Positions 1-11,036 of a stretch of 64,000 bases of DNA are shown here, in pieces (within the stretch, counting starts at the first letter, position 1; every line of letters begins with the position of its first letter). A program made the position numbers and the translations under genes. The stretch lies in assembly GCA_002917075.1 (NCBI GenBank), contig NTMA01000008.1, positions 1 to 64,000 on the forward strand, given 5' to 3'. This stretch comes from Hawksworthiomyces lignivorus (taxonomy: Eukaryota; Ascomycota; Sordariomycetes; Ophiostomatales; Ophiostomataceae). The notes beneath the pieces were generated by a model that had not been told where the DNA came from, made no database searches, and saw only the letters and a list, made by a program, of their open reading frames with translations.

Positions 1-133
1 CAAAAGTACAGGCGAATTTCTCTTCAGAATTGAATACTGAGTAGCTTTTTTTCTATTCACTATCGACCTCCTTGTTATTTGCATCCTTCCTTGTCCCACA
101 CTGCTCTTATACAGCTCCCCGCGTAGGCTCCCA

Positions 134-2746
134 CTATAGCTTGTCGTCGCTCATCTTGGACTCAGACACGCGGTCGAGGTTGAACGCGGCGCTGATCAGG
201 GCGAGGTGGCTGAACGCCTGGGGCGTGTTGCCCAGCTGCTCGCCGCTCGGGGAGATCTCTTCGGAGAACATGCTGAGATGGTTGCCGAAGCTCAGCATGT
301 TCTCAAACAGGGTGACGGCCCGCTGCAGGTACCGCGGCTCGTAGACGCTGGCCCGGCACATAGCCTCCACCAGCCAGAACGTGCACATGCTGAAGGCGCC
401 CTCGCGACCACCGACGCCTGTTTTTGGTTGCCTGGCGTTAGCAGCTGGGCGGGAGGATGGTCTGTGTGGAGGGGAGATAGAAGGAGAAGGGGAAGAGTAA
501 CCATCTTGAGAGAGCTCTGTATCATAGCGGCTGACAAGGCCGGTGCTCGTGAGGCCGCCCTTGTCAGGGGGGAGCAGGATGCGGTCGAGGGTGCTGAGGA
601 AGCGCGGGTCGCACGGGGAGATGAAAAAGACGAGAGGCGCAATGAGAATAGACGAGTCGAGCGCCGTGTTGTTCTCATAGCTCTGGATGAACGACTTCAA
701 CTCGGTGTTGTAGCCTAGCAATTTTTATTAGACAAAAAAAGGCTGAAAAAAGGACGAAAAGGGTTGCACGGCCCCAGAGAATTTGGTACCTTTCTCCATG
801 ATGGTTTCGTATAGATAATCGCGAGCCTCCAGCCACTTGTTCCGGTTGGGGCACGGCAGGTTCCTCTTCTCAGACAGCCGGAGGCCGCGGTCAAAAGCCA
901 CCCAGAGCATTACCTGGGAGTAAGTAAAGTGTTGCTTGTTGTTGCGGACCTCCCAGATGGACATGTCGGGGTCTGTTGGTCAGCTTGAGCGACATAACGC
1001 CATAGATTTCGTGAGAAATGGAGGATGCTAGATGGAGGGTTACCTTTCATAATTGTCAAGGCATAGTCTGGCAGAGTCAGCAGAAAAGAAGATGGACCAT
1101 TCGCAGAAGAAAAAAAGGACTACCAGTCTTGACAAGAAGCATGGTGCAGACATACCGAGCAGCTGGCGCACGGAGACCCACTGGTCCCAGGTGGCGGGCT
1201 TGCCGTACTTGTTGTTGAGGTAGATGGCGTCGAGCAGCTCGCCGTAGATGTCAAACTGCTGGTGGAAGGCGGCGCCGTTGCCGATGCGGACGGGCTTGCT
1301 GCCCTTGTAGCCCTCGAGGTGGTCGAGCTCGATCTCGGGGATGTCGGTCTCGCCGCGGATGGTGAACATGATGGGCAGGCCGCCGTCGGGGCTGCGCGAC
1401 TTGAGGATGCGCTCGCTGATAAACTCCATGTAGGCGTCGGCCTCCTCTTTGAAGCCCATGCGCAGCAGGATGTAGATGGTGAAGCTCGAGTCGCGCACCC
1501 ACGAGAAGCGGTAGTCCCAGTTGCGCACGCCGCCGACGTCCTCAGGGATCGAGAACGTCGGCGCCGCGATGATGGCCCCCGTCGGCTCGTACGTCAGCAG
1601 CTTGAGCACCATGAGGCTGCGCGACACCACCTCGCGCCACTTGCCCTTGAACTTGCTCTTGGCGATCCAGCTCGACCAGAACCGCTGCGTGTCGTGCTGC
1701 TGCGCGTCCAGCACGCTCGTCGTGATCGCCGGCGTGATGTGGTTCGGCAGGTCGCTGCGCAGCACCAGCGACACCGCCTGGCCCTCGTGCACCACGATCC
1801 GCGCCACCACGCCCTCGCCCAGCATCTGCGGCCGCCGCACTTTTTTGAACACCACCGACGGTCCGCACCGCTTGGTCGGCATCGCCGTGTCCGCGTCGCT
1901 GCCGCTCGCCTCCTCGCCCGGGTCCACCGTCACGTCCAGCTGCAGCCGCACGTCGCGGCTGTGAAACGTCACCGTCTTGCTGACGTTGCTGCCCGACTCG
2001 CACACCTCCTGCTCGATCGTCGTGACGTGCGGCTCCTTGGCGTAGCCAAACGCCGGGAACAGCTCGATTTCTGCAAGCCCACCAATCGGTTAGCACCTAC
2101 GCGAAACGTGCACCGCCCCCCCTCCCGCTCTGCCCGCGGGGATCGCGTGCTCTCCCCGCCCCCGCCTCCCCCAAACTCACCCAGCTCCATCTTGCCCCGG
2201 ATGCACTCGACTCGGCGCACCAGCCACTTCTTGAGCTCCTCCTGCACGGTCCGGACCTCGCGGAGGGCGTTCTGGTTGGGCGCCCGGGCGACCACCGAGG
2301 CCACCTTAGGCCGCGGGAAAAAGTCCACCAGGTCGACCACGCCGTCCTCGTGGATCGAGCGGGTCAGCAGAATGTTGGACGACGGCAGATACTGCTGCTT
2401 GGTCGTGCAGGCCATGCTGGCCGGCGGCGAGATGCTAAAGTGCCCGCCCTTGTCCTTGTCCAGCAGGCGGCAGAAGACGGACGGCGAGTCAAAGTCCGGC
2501 CTATTATAGGGGTGTCATCCCGTGTAAGCAGAGTTGCCGCGCAGGACTCTTTCTGACCAGACCCCTCGCACACAGCAGGAGCACACATATGGAGAGATTG
2601 TGATCTCACCAGCACATAAAGTCAACGCTGCCATCCATGCCCACAAGCGCACAGGTGTGCATGTTACCGATGATGCCGTAGTTCTCGATGGGCAGGTAGC
2701 CGCCGGCATGCTGGCGCATGGAGCTCCCAGAATTTTGGGCGGCCAT
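134..2746 (-). CDS. Glycoside hydrolase family 15 enzyme (trehalase/glucoamylase-like), 7 exons
   Basis: The predicted 691-residue cytosolic enzyme belongs to GH15, (alpha/alpha)6-barrel inverting glycosidases that cleave alpha-glucosidic bonds; the closest style is the bacterial-type trehalase/glucoamylase branch. Exons on the minus strand are 2746-2610, 2500-2181, 2070-1156, 1067-1044, 972-790, 714-502 and 417-134, and all phases agree. The barrel signature [14 protein letters not shown] lies at residues 335-348. The IWEVR motif puts a candidate general acid at Glu473, and SGEQLGN near the C terminus puts a candidate base at Glu657; these roles are inferred from the family. There is no signal peptide or starch-binding domain. 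The start at 2746 is the first ATG and opens a typical N-terminal segment ending in DGSVDFMCW. Two oddities are a 24-nt fourth exon and a last intron of 84 nt with no in-frame stop. The exact substrate is not determined by sequence. Confidence 0.88.
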
Positions 2747-4687
2747 GCTGATAGCGTAGGAAGGAAAGGGACAGAAATATAAACAATGTTATGAAACCTA
2801 ACCACGAATCTATGAAGCTGTAACTATAAGCTCGAACGATGAGATCCGGGGTAGGATGGCGGCGAATGTCAGCCGGTATAAGTACTAGTGATCGACGGCG
2901 GTTGCAAAGAATAGTGGGACTGTGCTAGCAGCTTAAATACGGGGCAGTTACGGGAATATCTCAGCTGAAATCTGAATGTGCATGAAAGGTCCCTAAAACC
3001 GACGTCACGATGCTGGACCGCCTCTATATAGACAACCCCGAGGGGCTGGCGGTCCAGCTTAGATAGCCGACTACAAGCAAAAACTGGGTAGACACGCGCA
3101 CAATACGACGGACCAGATGAGCGGGAGATGCATGTCAGAAATAATAATGCACCTTGCAAAGTACCTCACTTTTTTGCCTTACTCATCGGCAGAGGCGGTT
3201 GAAAACGATGCCGTAGCTGCTGAGTCTCCCTTGCTTCATAACCCCAATCGACGATAGTTCCATGATTCTCTCCACAAAGAAGGAAGAGCCTCGCTTCAAA
3301 ATCCACAATGCAACCAGCCATGAGGCATTTTGAGGCTCGTCTGTAGTTGGGCAGAAACTGCATGCGAAAACCTCTCATCTCCAAGATGCTGTGCTCCTCA
3401 TTTGAATCTGCATCGTGACTAATGCTGATGAGATTGTGAGCTTTTATTGGGGTAAGTCGCTCAATGATATGAGATAGGAGAGCAAATAATGGATGCAGTT
3501 TTAATGGGCTTTACTATCTAGGACAGCTGCATTATGACGCCGCTCTGGTAGGGGAGAGTTTCTGCTGTCAGGATAGTCTAAACATTAATAAAGGAGCAGC
3601 GGAAGAGAGATTCCGTAGAAACCGAGGAGATCTCCCAGGAACACAGGCTTGAGAGACAATGAGTCTTCCTGTTAGCTATTATGCCTACTTAGCTGCTTCA
3701 GTCCATTTGTATGTGACAGCACCTAATTCTCCCACCTACGCGACTTGCAATCGATGCGTTAGCCTCCAGAAAGAGAAATCCGCTGCAATTTTGGGAAGAT
3801 AGAAAATGAAAAATGTGGTAAAATAGAAACCCAGATTGCGGCGCGCCCTCAATGCCACGGCACCTTTGTTTGCTCATCATATTTAGTTAAAGGTAGGAAA
3901 CACCTGTTAAATATTAGAAAATAGAATTAAAATATTAAGAAGAGCAATTAAGAATAAAAGAGACCAAAAAAAAAAAGGAGAAAAAAAAAAAAAAGAAACG
4001 TACAGCAGCGGGTATTCGCTGGTCGTCACCGACCCAACTACTAATCCGCCGATTACTGGTTTAACTAGGGGAGAGCGGACGGGATCCCGTGCTTTCCAGT
4101 ATCTATGGCCGTACGTGCTAGTTTCAGGTCTCATTGGGATATATATGTGTAAACTGTCGCCCATGGTCTTTGAGACACTCACTAAATTTAGAGAGATCTG
4201 CGCAGTCCAAAGGACAGAGAGGCCAAATCTTACAGTCAGCACGGCTCATATCCACTTCCAGCCGTTGGACCCGTTACCATTCGCTGGGGAAATGTATTAC
4301 AGTGAAGACAACACCAAGAGGCCAGACCTGGCCTAGCTACTCTGTAATAAATGCCGTACGCCAACTTCGGATCTGTGGGCAGAGAAATAAAAGTTCGCAA
4401 AGATCTTCGCGAGTAAACAAATCTAGGGTCTCATTTAGAACTTCACGCGAAAGATCGAGACAGCAGCTTCCATTCAGACGTGGAGACTATTGCCTTACCG
4501 ACGAGAGAAGAAGAGAGCACATAGACAATGCCAAGGGACACTGTGTAAGGAAAGCTGCAACACGCTGCTACACAATTGCAACACAAGTTGCAACACTGGT
4601 TTCTCCCTCTCTCCGTCCGCCTCCCTCTCACACTGCATTCCCACTCTCCCGATCTATCAGATCTGAGGAGTCTTACCGCACGCGACA
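2747..4687. other. Divergent intergenic region between GH15 and SLC35C2-like genes
   Basis: This 1.9 kb stretch separates two divergent genes and probably holds both promoters. It contains A-rich tracts at about 3960-4000, a TATA-like element near 3023, and three copies of TGCAACAC at 4557, 4578 and 4589, followed by a CT-rich stretch just before the start codon at 4688. A 72-codon minus-strand ORF at 3166-3384 reads plausibly as protein, but I found no splice partner or family for it. Confidence 0.6.
3023..3032 (-). promoter_or_regulatory. Candidate TATA box of the GH15 gene
   Basis: The self-complementary sequence TCTATATAGA sits about 280 bases upstream of the GH15 start codon, read on the minus strand. 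A TATA-like element at this distance would leave a 5' leader of roughly 250 bases, which is ordinary for fungi. This is a pattern match only. Confidence 0.3.
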
Positions 4688-6717
4688 ATGCCCTCACCCA
4701 AACAGCCGCCTAGATCGGCCAACCCTTCTTTATCACACATCACCACCGCGTTGACAAATTCCGCCGCATCCGCGTCTTTCTCGGCTGCGATGCGGCAGCA
4801 CTCGCCCGACAGTGCACAGGCACAACCAACAACAGATATCGAACTGGGCTCCATAGGCCCGTCGACGAGTCAGCCAAGGCGGCGAGCGAGCAGTCTGATG
4901 AAGGGGCCTGGTAACGGCAGCAGCAGCGGCAACCGGCCAAGAAAGGAGTCTCTGCTGAACACAGCAGCGGAGATCCGGACACAGGAGAACGACAGCTCCG
5001 GCGTCGATGCATGGGACGATGCATGGGGCGAGGATGAGGACGGCGGAGACATAGACAACAAAAACTACAACAAAACCAGCAACGGCGCGTTTCTTGACGA
5101 CGTTGACGATCTGCAGGACGATGAGGAGACCGGCTTGAGCCCGGCAGAGCGGCAGCGGCGAGCAGAGGAGCGGCAGCAGCGCACACGTTTTGACGAGCGT
5201 ATTGCCGGCGGAGGAGCAGGAAGAAACAGCATCGAGCGGGATTTCGCATTTGCAGGCGACGATGGCCTGGACGACCCCGACAGCAGGCTGATCATGGCCA
5301 CCATCACGGAAGCCGAACGCAAGGAGGCCGATCAGAACGTGCTGCGCCGTCTGCTCATCAACGGCGCTCTGATTGGCCTGTGGTACCTCTTTTCGCTGAG
5401 CATCTCCCTCTACAACAAGTGGATGTTTGGCAGCAACTTCCCGTTCCCCCTGTTTACCACCTCCGTGCATATGATGGTGCAGTTCATCCTCGCCTGCCTG
5501 GTGCTGTACTTTTTTCCGTCGCTCCGGCCCGGCAGCAGCAGCGGGAAGATGGGAGAAGCGGCAGGCCATGGTCTAAATGGCGGCAGCAGGGGAGGAAACA
5601 GCGAAGACGCCTACAAGTCCAACCACCACGAGCTGGAATCTGAATCGGACGTGGGGCGCAAGCCGGCCATGACGAAATGGTTCTATCTGACGCGGATTGG
5701 GCCGTGCGGGGCCGCCACGGGTCTGGACATTGGACTCGGCAACGCTTCGCTCAAGCTGATCACGTTGACGTTTTACAGTGAGCAGTTGTTCCCCTCCTCT
5801 TATGTGCATCATGCCTCCCTCTGGGGAAGCCGTACGGCAAATCACGGCCCAGCCATGACTGACTCTCGTATTTTTCTCTGCTAGCTATGTGCAAATCCTC
5901 CTCCCTCGCCTTCGTCTTGCTCTTCGCCTTTGCCTTCCGCCTCGAGAAGCCCACGCTCCGCCTGGTGGCCATCATCGCCACCATGACCGTCGGCGTGGTC
6001 ATGATGGTTGCCGGCGAAGTCGAGTTCAACCCCACGGGCTTCTTCCTGGTGATCAGCGCCGCGTTCTTCTCGGGCTTCCGCTGGGGCCTGACCCAGATCA
6101 TGCTGCTGCGCAACCCAGCCACGTCGAACCCCTTCTCCAGCATCTTCTACCTCGCGCCCGTTATGTTCGTGACCCTGTTCGTGCTCGCCATCCCCATGGA
6201 AGGCTTCAGCGCGCTGGTAGCGGGCCTCCACACCCTGGCCGAAAAGTTTGGTGTCGTCCGCACCCCGCTGCTGGTTCTGTTTCCGGGCACCATCGCGTTC
6301 CTCATGACGGCGTCCGAGTTCGCTCTGCTGCAGCGCACATCGGTCGTCACGCTGTCCATCGCCGGCATCTTCAAGGAGGTCGTGACCATCATTACGGCAT
6401 CGCTCGTCTTCCACGACAAGCTGACGCTCGTCAACCTGTTCGGCCTGATCATCACCCTAGCAGCCATCACCGTCTACAACTACATCAAGATCACCCGAAT
6501 GCGCCAGCAGGCGCAGATCGATGTGCACAAGGGCCACACGGCCAATCAGTCCACCGAGGAGTTTGACGCCGCCATCGACGGCGCTCCGTCGCCGTCCTCA
6601 TCGCCTTCGCCGCCGCTGCCCGGCTCACGGGAGAACGGCGACAGCGACGCGGAGGTCGAGGCCGACTCTGAAAATGCTGGTCTGCTGCGAAAAGCACCGG
6701 GCCGGAATGAGCCCTGA
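4688..6717 (+). CDS. SLC35C2-like nucleotide-sugar / triose-phosphate-translocator-family transporter
   Basis: This gene encodes a 640-residue multi-pass membrane protein of the drug/metabolite transporter superfamily, TPT (DUF250) branch, resembling human SLC35C2 and yeast Ymd8; such proteins act in Golgi or ER membranes. Exons are 4688-5777 and 5885-6717; the 107-base intron splits a Thr codon (A|CT). The first 220 or so residues are hydrophilic, with acidic stretches and Ser/Gly-rich low complexity. The first helix begins near residue 225 and contains the YNKW motif. A 50-residue hydrophilic insert follows the second helix. The family motif GLDIGLGNASLKLITLTFY then runs across the splice site into TMCKSS, and EFNPTGFFLV and a C-terminal helix followed by YNYIKI come later. 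The tail is Ser/Pro-rich and acidic. The substrate cannot be read from sequence. The neighbour downstream is convergent. Confidence 0.88.
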
Positions 6718-7165
6718 TGCCTTCTCTGGTAGAAGAATCACATCACGCTTTTTGCATACACAGTCATCTTGTTTTCTTTGTTAAATTCGCCACAAATATC
6801 TAATTGTATACTATGCATATATACGGAAAGGCCACAAAACAAACGGGGTGGAATCCCCCGTCAATGATACCATTTCTGTAGGCGTTTAGTGTTGTGTTGG
6901 GGGGCAAGGTTGGAAATACATGTATGCTACTACGTTGAGGATCTTATTTTGTACTTATGTATTAATTTTTTGGTATCAATGCTATTACCAGCAGATTGGT
7001 TTCTTATAGAAGGGATATGCGAACGAAATCAATATCGTAGGCCACGAACCGAGAAAGGTCTTCTCGCCTAGGTTTTCCAGGGTCGCGCCGAACGCCAATG
7101 TCCGCCCAAAAAAAACATCCATCCCCACTGGGTATATGCCCCCTCTGTTGTCCAGGCACCGCCTC
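6718..7165. other. Convergent intergenic region
   Basis: About 450 bases lie between the 3' ends of the transporter (+) and the RBM42-like gene (-). The sequence is AT-rich and presumably holds both 3' UTRs; no further element was recognised. Confidence 0.6.
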
Positions 7166-8626
7166 TCATCCCAGCAGCTTCAGGCCGCCCTTTGTCTTTC
7201 CGTGCTTGTGCACGCCGGACGACACGGGCCCCATGGCAGGCTCGTAGGGATCCCTCTTTCGGTAGGCGTCGCCGCCGCTGCCGGCGGCATGGCCGCCGCC
7301 CTTCTTCTTGTTGGGGTCGCCGCCCTGGTCGTTCCTGTCGCCCTTGCCGTCGCGGTTCTTCTTGTCGTTGCCCTTCTTGCCCTTTTTGCCGTCGTTGAAC
7401 GACGACACCTTGATGTCGGTCGTGCTCTTGCGCACGACGACGGGATGGCTGCCAATGTATTTGCCGTTCATCTCCTTGGCGGCCTGGAAGAAGTCGTCGG
7501 CGTCGCTGAAACTGACGAAGCCGTAGCCGCGCGACTTCTTGGTCCACTTGTCGCGCTTGACCAGCGCTTTCTGCACCGACTTCCACCGCCCGAACGCCTT
7601 GAGCAGTGTGTCATCCGTCACCTCGCCCGCCAGGTTGCCCACGAACAGCCGCAGGTGCGTCGGGTCCCACTCCAGCAGCGTGTCGTCCGACCACGTCTTC
7701 CCGCCGCCCGACCGGTACACCGTCTTGTTCCGCTCCTGCTGCTGCCCTCCATGCGACGACGACGATGCCGCCACCGCTGCCTCGTCGGCGCCGTAGCCTG
7801 CGCCAGTGCCATCGGCCGCCGCGCCGCCGCCGCCTAGGATCGGCATCCCGTCCGGCCCGTATCCTACTGGTCCCGTGCCGTACGTCGACCCGGCGGCCGC
7901 TCCGGGCCCCATCGACTGGCCGTAGTACGAACCACCACTAGCAGCAGCCGCGGCGCCAGGACCGGAGCCCGAGGCACCGCCTGCCGCGTATCCGCTCTGC
8001 CAATTTGCATAGTTCGCTGCGCCGCGCGGGTCCTGGGCGCCGTAGCCGCCGCCGCCGCGCCCGTATCCATGCTGCTGCTGCTGCTGGGTGTTCGCCGGGA
8101 AGGGGTTGCGGATGTGTGGCGCCGCCGACGCCGTCACGCCCGCCGTGGGGCCGTACTGCGGCCCATAGGTCGCAGCAGAGCTGGTCGCCGGCATGCTGGG
8201 GCCGATCTGGGGCCCGTAGGTCGTCGTCCGCTGCTGCTGCGGATAGGAATAGGCGTTGCTGCCGTAGCTGGTATTGTTGTAGCTGGCGTTGTAGCTGGCC
8301 GCGCCCGGCGCCGGGCGTCCGGCGCCAGGGGGGACGGCTGCACCGCCGCTGCCGCCTACGGGGGCAAAGGTGCGTGAGTATGCCAGTCGAGGCTGGCTCG
8401 ACTGCGCCTGCGATGCTGCGGCAGCGGCGCCATAGTAGGTAGTCGCACTAGGGGGTGCAGAGACCGACGGGCCATATGTGGCTGCGGGGGTCGTTGCCGC
8501 AGACGGCGGGGCCGAGATGGTCGACGCGTAGTGCGCCGTTGTTGCGCCGGGGACGGTAGACGGCGGTGGTCGAGCAGGGAGCGAGGGGTGCGCCGAGCTG
8601 ACGCCTGGAGGACCGAAGGAGGACAT
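7166..8626 (-). CDS. RBM42-like RNA-binding protein with one RRM
   Basis: This single-exon gene encodes a 486-residue protein. The first 300 residues are low-complexity, rich in Ala, Gly, Ser, Pro, Tyr and Gln. An RNA recognition motif occupies residues 325-403, with RNP2 LFVGNL at 327-332 and RNP1 RGYGFVSF at 366-373. It is preceded by the segment KTWSDDTLLEWDP, which is characteristic of RBM42 orthologues from fungi to animals. A Lys/Gly/Asp-rich linker leads to a conserved C-terminal DPYEPAMGPV-like segment, and the protein ends KGGLKLLG. RBM42 orthologues are nuclear and are linked to pre-mRNA processing; that role is inferred here. The start at 8626 follows a purine-rich leader with a GA repeat on the plus strand. 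The neighbour on the 3' side is convergent. Confidence 0.9.
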   Translation of the reverse strand: MSSFGPPGVSSAHPSLPARPPPSTVPGATTAHYASTISAPPSAATTPAATYGPSVSAPPSATTYYGAAAAASQAQSSQPRLAYSRTFAPVGGSGGAAVPPGAGRPAPGAASYNASYNNTSYGSNAYSYPQQQRTTTYGPQIGPSMPATSSAATYGPQYGPTAGVTASAAPHIRNPFPANTQQQQQHGYGRGGGGYGAQDPRGAANYANWQSGYAAGGASGSGPGAAAAASGGSYYGQSMGPGAAAGSTYGTGPVGYGPDGMPILGGGGAAADGTGAGYGADEAAVAASSSSHGGQQQERNKTVYRSGGGKTWSDDTLLEWDPTHLRLFVGNLAGEVTDDTLLKAFGRWKSVQKALVKRDKWTKKSRGYGFVSFSDADDFFQAAKEMNGKYIGSHPVVVRKSTTDIKVSSFNDGKKGKKGNDKKNRDGKGDRNDQGGDPNKKKGGGHAAGSGGDAYRKRDPYEPAMGPVSSGVHKHGKTKGGLKLLG

Positions 8627-8659
8627 GATGAATTGTGGATGAACGACAAAGAGAGAGCG

Positions 8660-8683
8660 GAAGAGACAGAGAGAGAGAGAGGG
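8660..8683. repeat. GA microsatellite in the RBM42-like gene leader
   Basis: A short (GA)n run lies just upstream of the RBM42-like start codon. On the coding strand it reads as a CT-rich leader, which is common near fungal transcription starts. Confidence 0.6.
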
Positions 8684-8984
8684 TGACGAAAGAATGACCA
8701 GGTGGTGGCCTGCAGTGCCCTGCAGGAGTCACAACGTACCTGTGAGCTCTCGGTAGTTCCAGAACAAGATGCAAGATCGCAGATCAAGGAGCTAAATGCC
8801 AGTCCGTGTCGAGCAAAGTTATGCGGTGTAGCAGCGGCGGTTCTGTGCTGTCTGCTTTGTTTGGTGACGTCGGCGTGCGCCGATTTTTCTATGATGTTCT
8901 GTTTTTTTCGGTCCGTCGCAATCTAGTTATCGCGTCCAACTCTTGCCGCCCAAATCTGTGGCTCGCAAAAGATTAGTCATATAT

Positions 8985-9018
8985 GGTCACGTGTAATTAT
9001 GTAAGTTCTGGTCACGTG
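8985..9018. promoter_or_regulatory. Two GGTCACGTG motifs 25 bases apart
   Basis: Identical nonamers GGTCACGTG begin at 8985 and 9010. Each contains the E-box CACGTG bound by bHLH factors such as Cbf1/Pho4-type proteins. They lie 360-390 bases upstream of the RBM42-like start and about 2 kb upstream of the gnd gene, in the same divergent region. Binding is inferred from the motif alone. Confidence 0.45.
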
Positions 9019-11036
9019 GGTTTCGCCGGACATTTATTAGCATAGTCCACTACAGGGCAGAAAAGCTCCGCGTCTCGTCAAACGTTCGCCATCAGCAGCA
9101 CCTACACAAAAGTCCACACTGACGTAGCGACACGGACATATGCGTATAAAGTATGCAGGACGGGGTTTGCAAGCGGCATTCTTTTCCCCTTGCTGTCTCA
9201 GGTATCCCCCCAGCAGCCAAAACAGCGCTAGCACAGCTTGAGGAAAACAGCCCACTTTCACGATCCCGCGACAGAGGACCGTCCGCCAATACTTTCGCCT
9301 TGCTTTGCTGTCGTCGTCGCCTGCACGGGGCACGGTTTCTAGTTTGTCGGAGACGGTCGCAGTTTTCCCACAGGTACGTCCTTTCTTACCCAAGCATCCG
9401 TGTCTTATTAGTAGCGTCTTACACGAGCTCCATCCTCCATGCGACCAAGCAGTTACTAGGCTTGTACGTGGGGGACACAAGGGGCGAAAAAACTATTAGC
9501 TGGTGTTAGTGGGATAGGCTTTGCGCTAATGTTGCCCCTCCATGCCATGAATGGACTGCAATTTTTTTTTTTTTTGTTTGGTTTTCCATGGTGGCCTTCA
9601 TGGACCATTCTCCGCGCAGATGCTAGATATTTTCCCTCCTATGATGATTTGAACGAGAATAGCACCGTGCAGTTTCTCGCCGGTGCCCGGTGCCCCATAA
9701 ATCCCTCGACTGGATTACGAAACAACCAAGGCAAGGCGGGTGCCAGTCCCGCCGTTCGTGGACGCTCATGTTTCAGTCAGCGTAGGGCAAAACAGCACGC
9801 TTGTATTCCGCATCGTTGTTCTGCAATGCCTTTGCACGTATCGACGAAGACGTCAACGGCTCGTTGACTAGTCAGATCAACACGGCTGGTAGCCCGGTTT
9901 GCAAGACGGACAGGATATTTGGCAAGAGCATTGGAATTACAAGCAGTTGAGCAAATAGCAAATACATACGCACTCCCTTCTGGGGACGTCCATATTGGGG
10001 AAAGGTGGAGGAGAGCATCGGCGGACATAAGAGGAAAAAAATGCGTCTTCTACTAAAAAGCAATTTGCTCGCTTCCGGCTCGTCCGCAGCTACAGCAACG
10101 AAACAATGAGCATCTGGCTGTTTCTCCGTCTCTCTCTCTCTGTAATGTGGCCGTTTCTATCACTAAGCACAGTTCAGTAAGCCCCACCTCAATTATCCGT
10201 CTGGGTGCATCTAACGGACTTATCCCCGTGTCGTCCTTTTTCCGATCGTTAGCGAGACACCACACCTTTCTTTTGTGGTGTTCAGTGTTCTCGGCGATCT
10301 TTGCGTCTGCGTTCTTGCTTTCAGTGAAGCTGTCCTATGTAATGGTATGGCAAACAATGCCTCCCTAGACAGTCCAGATGGGATTGGTCATCTTGGTCAG
10401 CTAAGTCAGGTAACTTACACCTGCCACTACCTCAACCCCCCAGCTCTGCGTATTACTTACTGTATTACTGTATCTCGTGTAATGCTTAACTCCACTCCAC
10501 ATTAGGCGCGTCGAGCTTGTTCTCGCCTTCCATGACATGCCGTAACAGAGGTGGGAACCTCTCTGCGATGAGGGGTTGCCCAGAGGGTCCCTCCTGCCGT
10601 GTGTCTGTGTCGCAACTACCGGATCGTCTCCCCCATTCACTGGGATTCTGTAGCGCACCGTCTGTCTAAGCAGCAAGCAGTAGTAGCTCAGTATTCCCTT
10701 CTTCGTGTGTGTTAAGCATGGATGGATTCACTGATTACCGTTGTTGCTATTTTTTTCTTGTTTTAATTATCTCCCTCTGAACTTCTGTTTCCTCTATTTC
10801 TTCTTCTCTTCTCTCCTCTCCTCTCCTCTCTTTCTTTCTTCTCTCCCTTCTTTTTTTCTTTCTTTTCTTTTTATTTACCCAAGCATCATCTGCATCCCTC
10901 TCTCAATCTCTTCTACATCATCTATCAAGACAAACCTCCCCCCCTTTTGTCTCTATAGCTCTCTCTTTGGAGCTTCTTCTACAGTTCAATCTCGCTTCCT
11001 AGCTATTCTCCCATCCATTGCCAACTCGGAGCAGCC

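Larger units (their letters stand above)
8627..11036. other. Divergent intergenic region upstream of RBM42-like and gnd genes
   Basis: This 2.4 kb region holds the two E-box motifs near 9 kb, a CT microsatellite at about 10130, and a long pyrimidine-rich stretch from about 10750 to 10990 that ends just before the gnd start codon and looks like its core promoter and leader. A minus-strand ORF of 147 codons at 9037-9480 and a plus-strand ORF of 161 codons at 10741-11226 are present. The second is a by-product of the pyrimidine tract, and the first has no recognisable family. Confidence 0.55.

Noticed and set aside
1262..2509. Plus-strand open frame of 415 codons
   Set aside because: It lies opposite the GH15 exons, and its Ala/Arg/His-rich composition is the usual shadow of GC-rich third positions.
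4733..5569. Minus-strand open frame of 278 codons
   Set aside because: It is antisense to the N-terminal half of the transporter and shows no protein family features.
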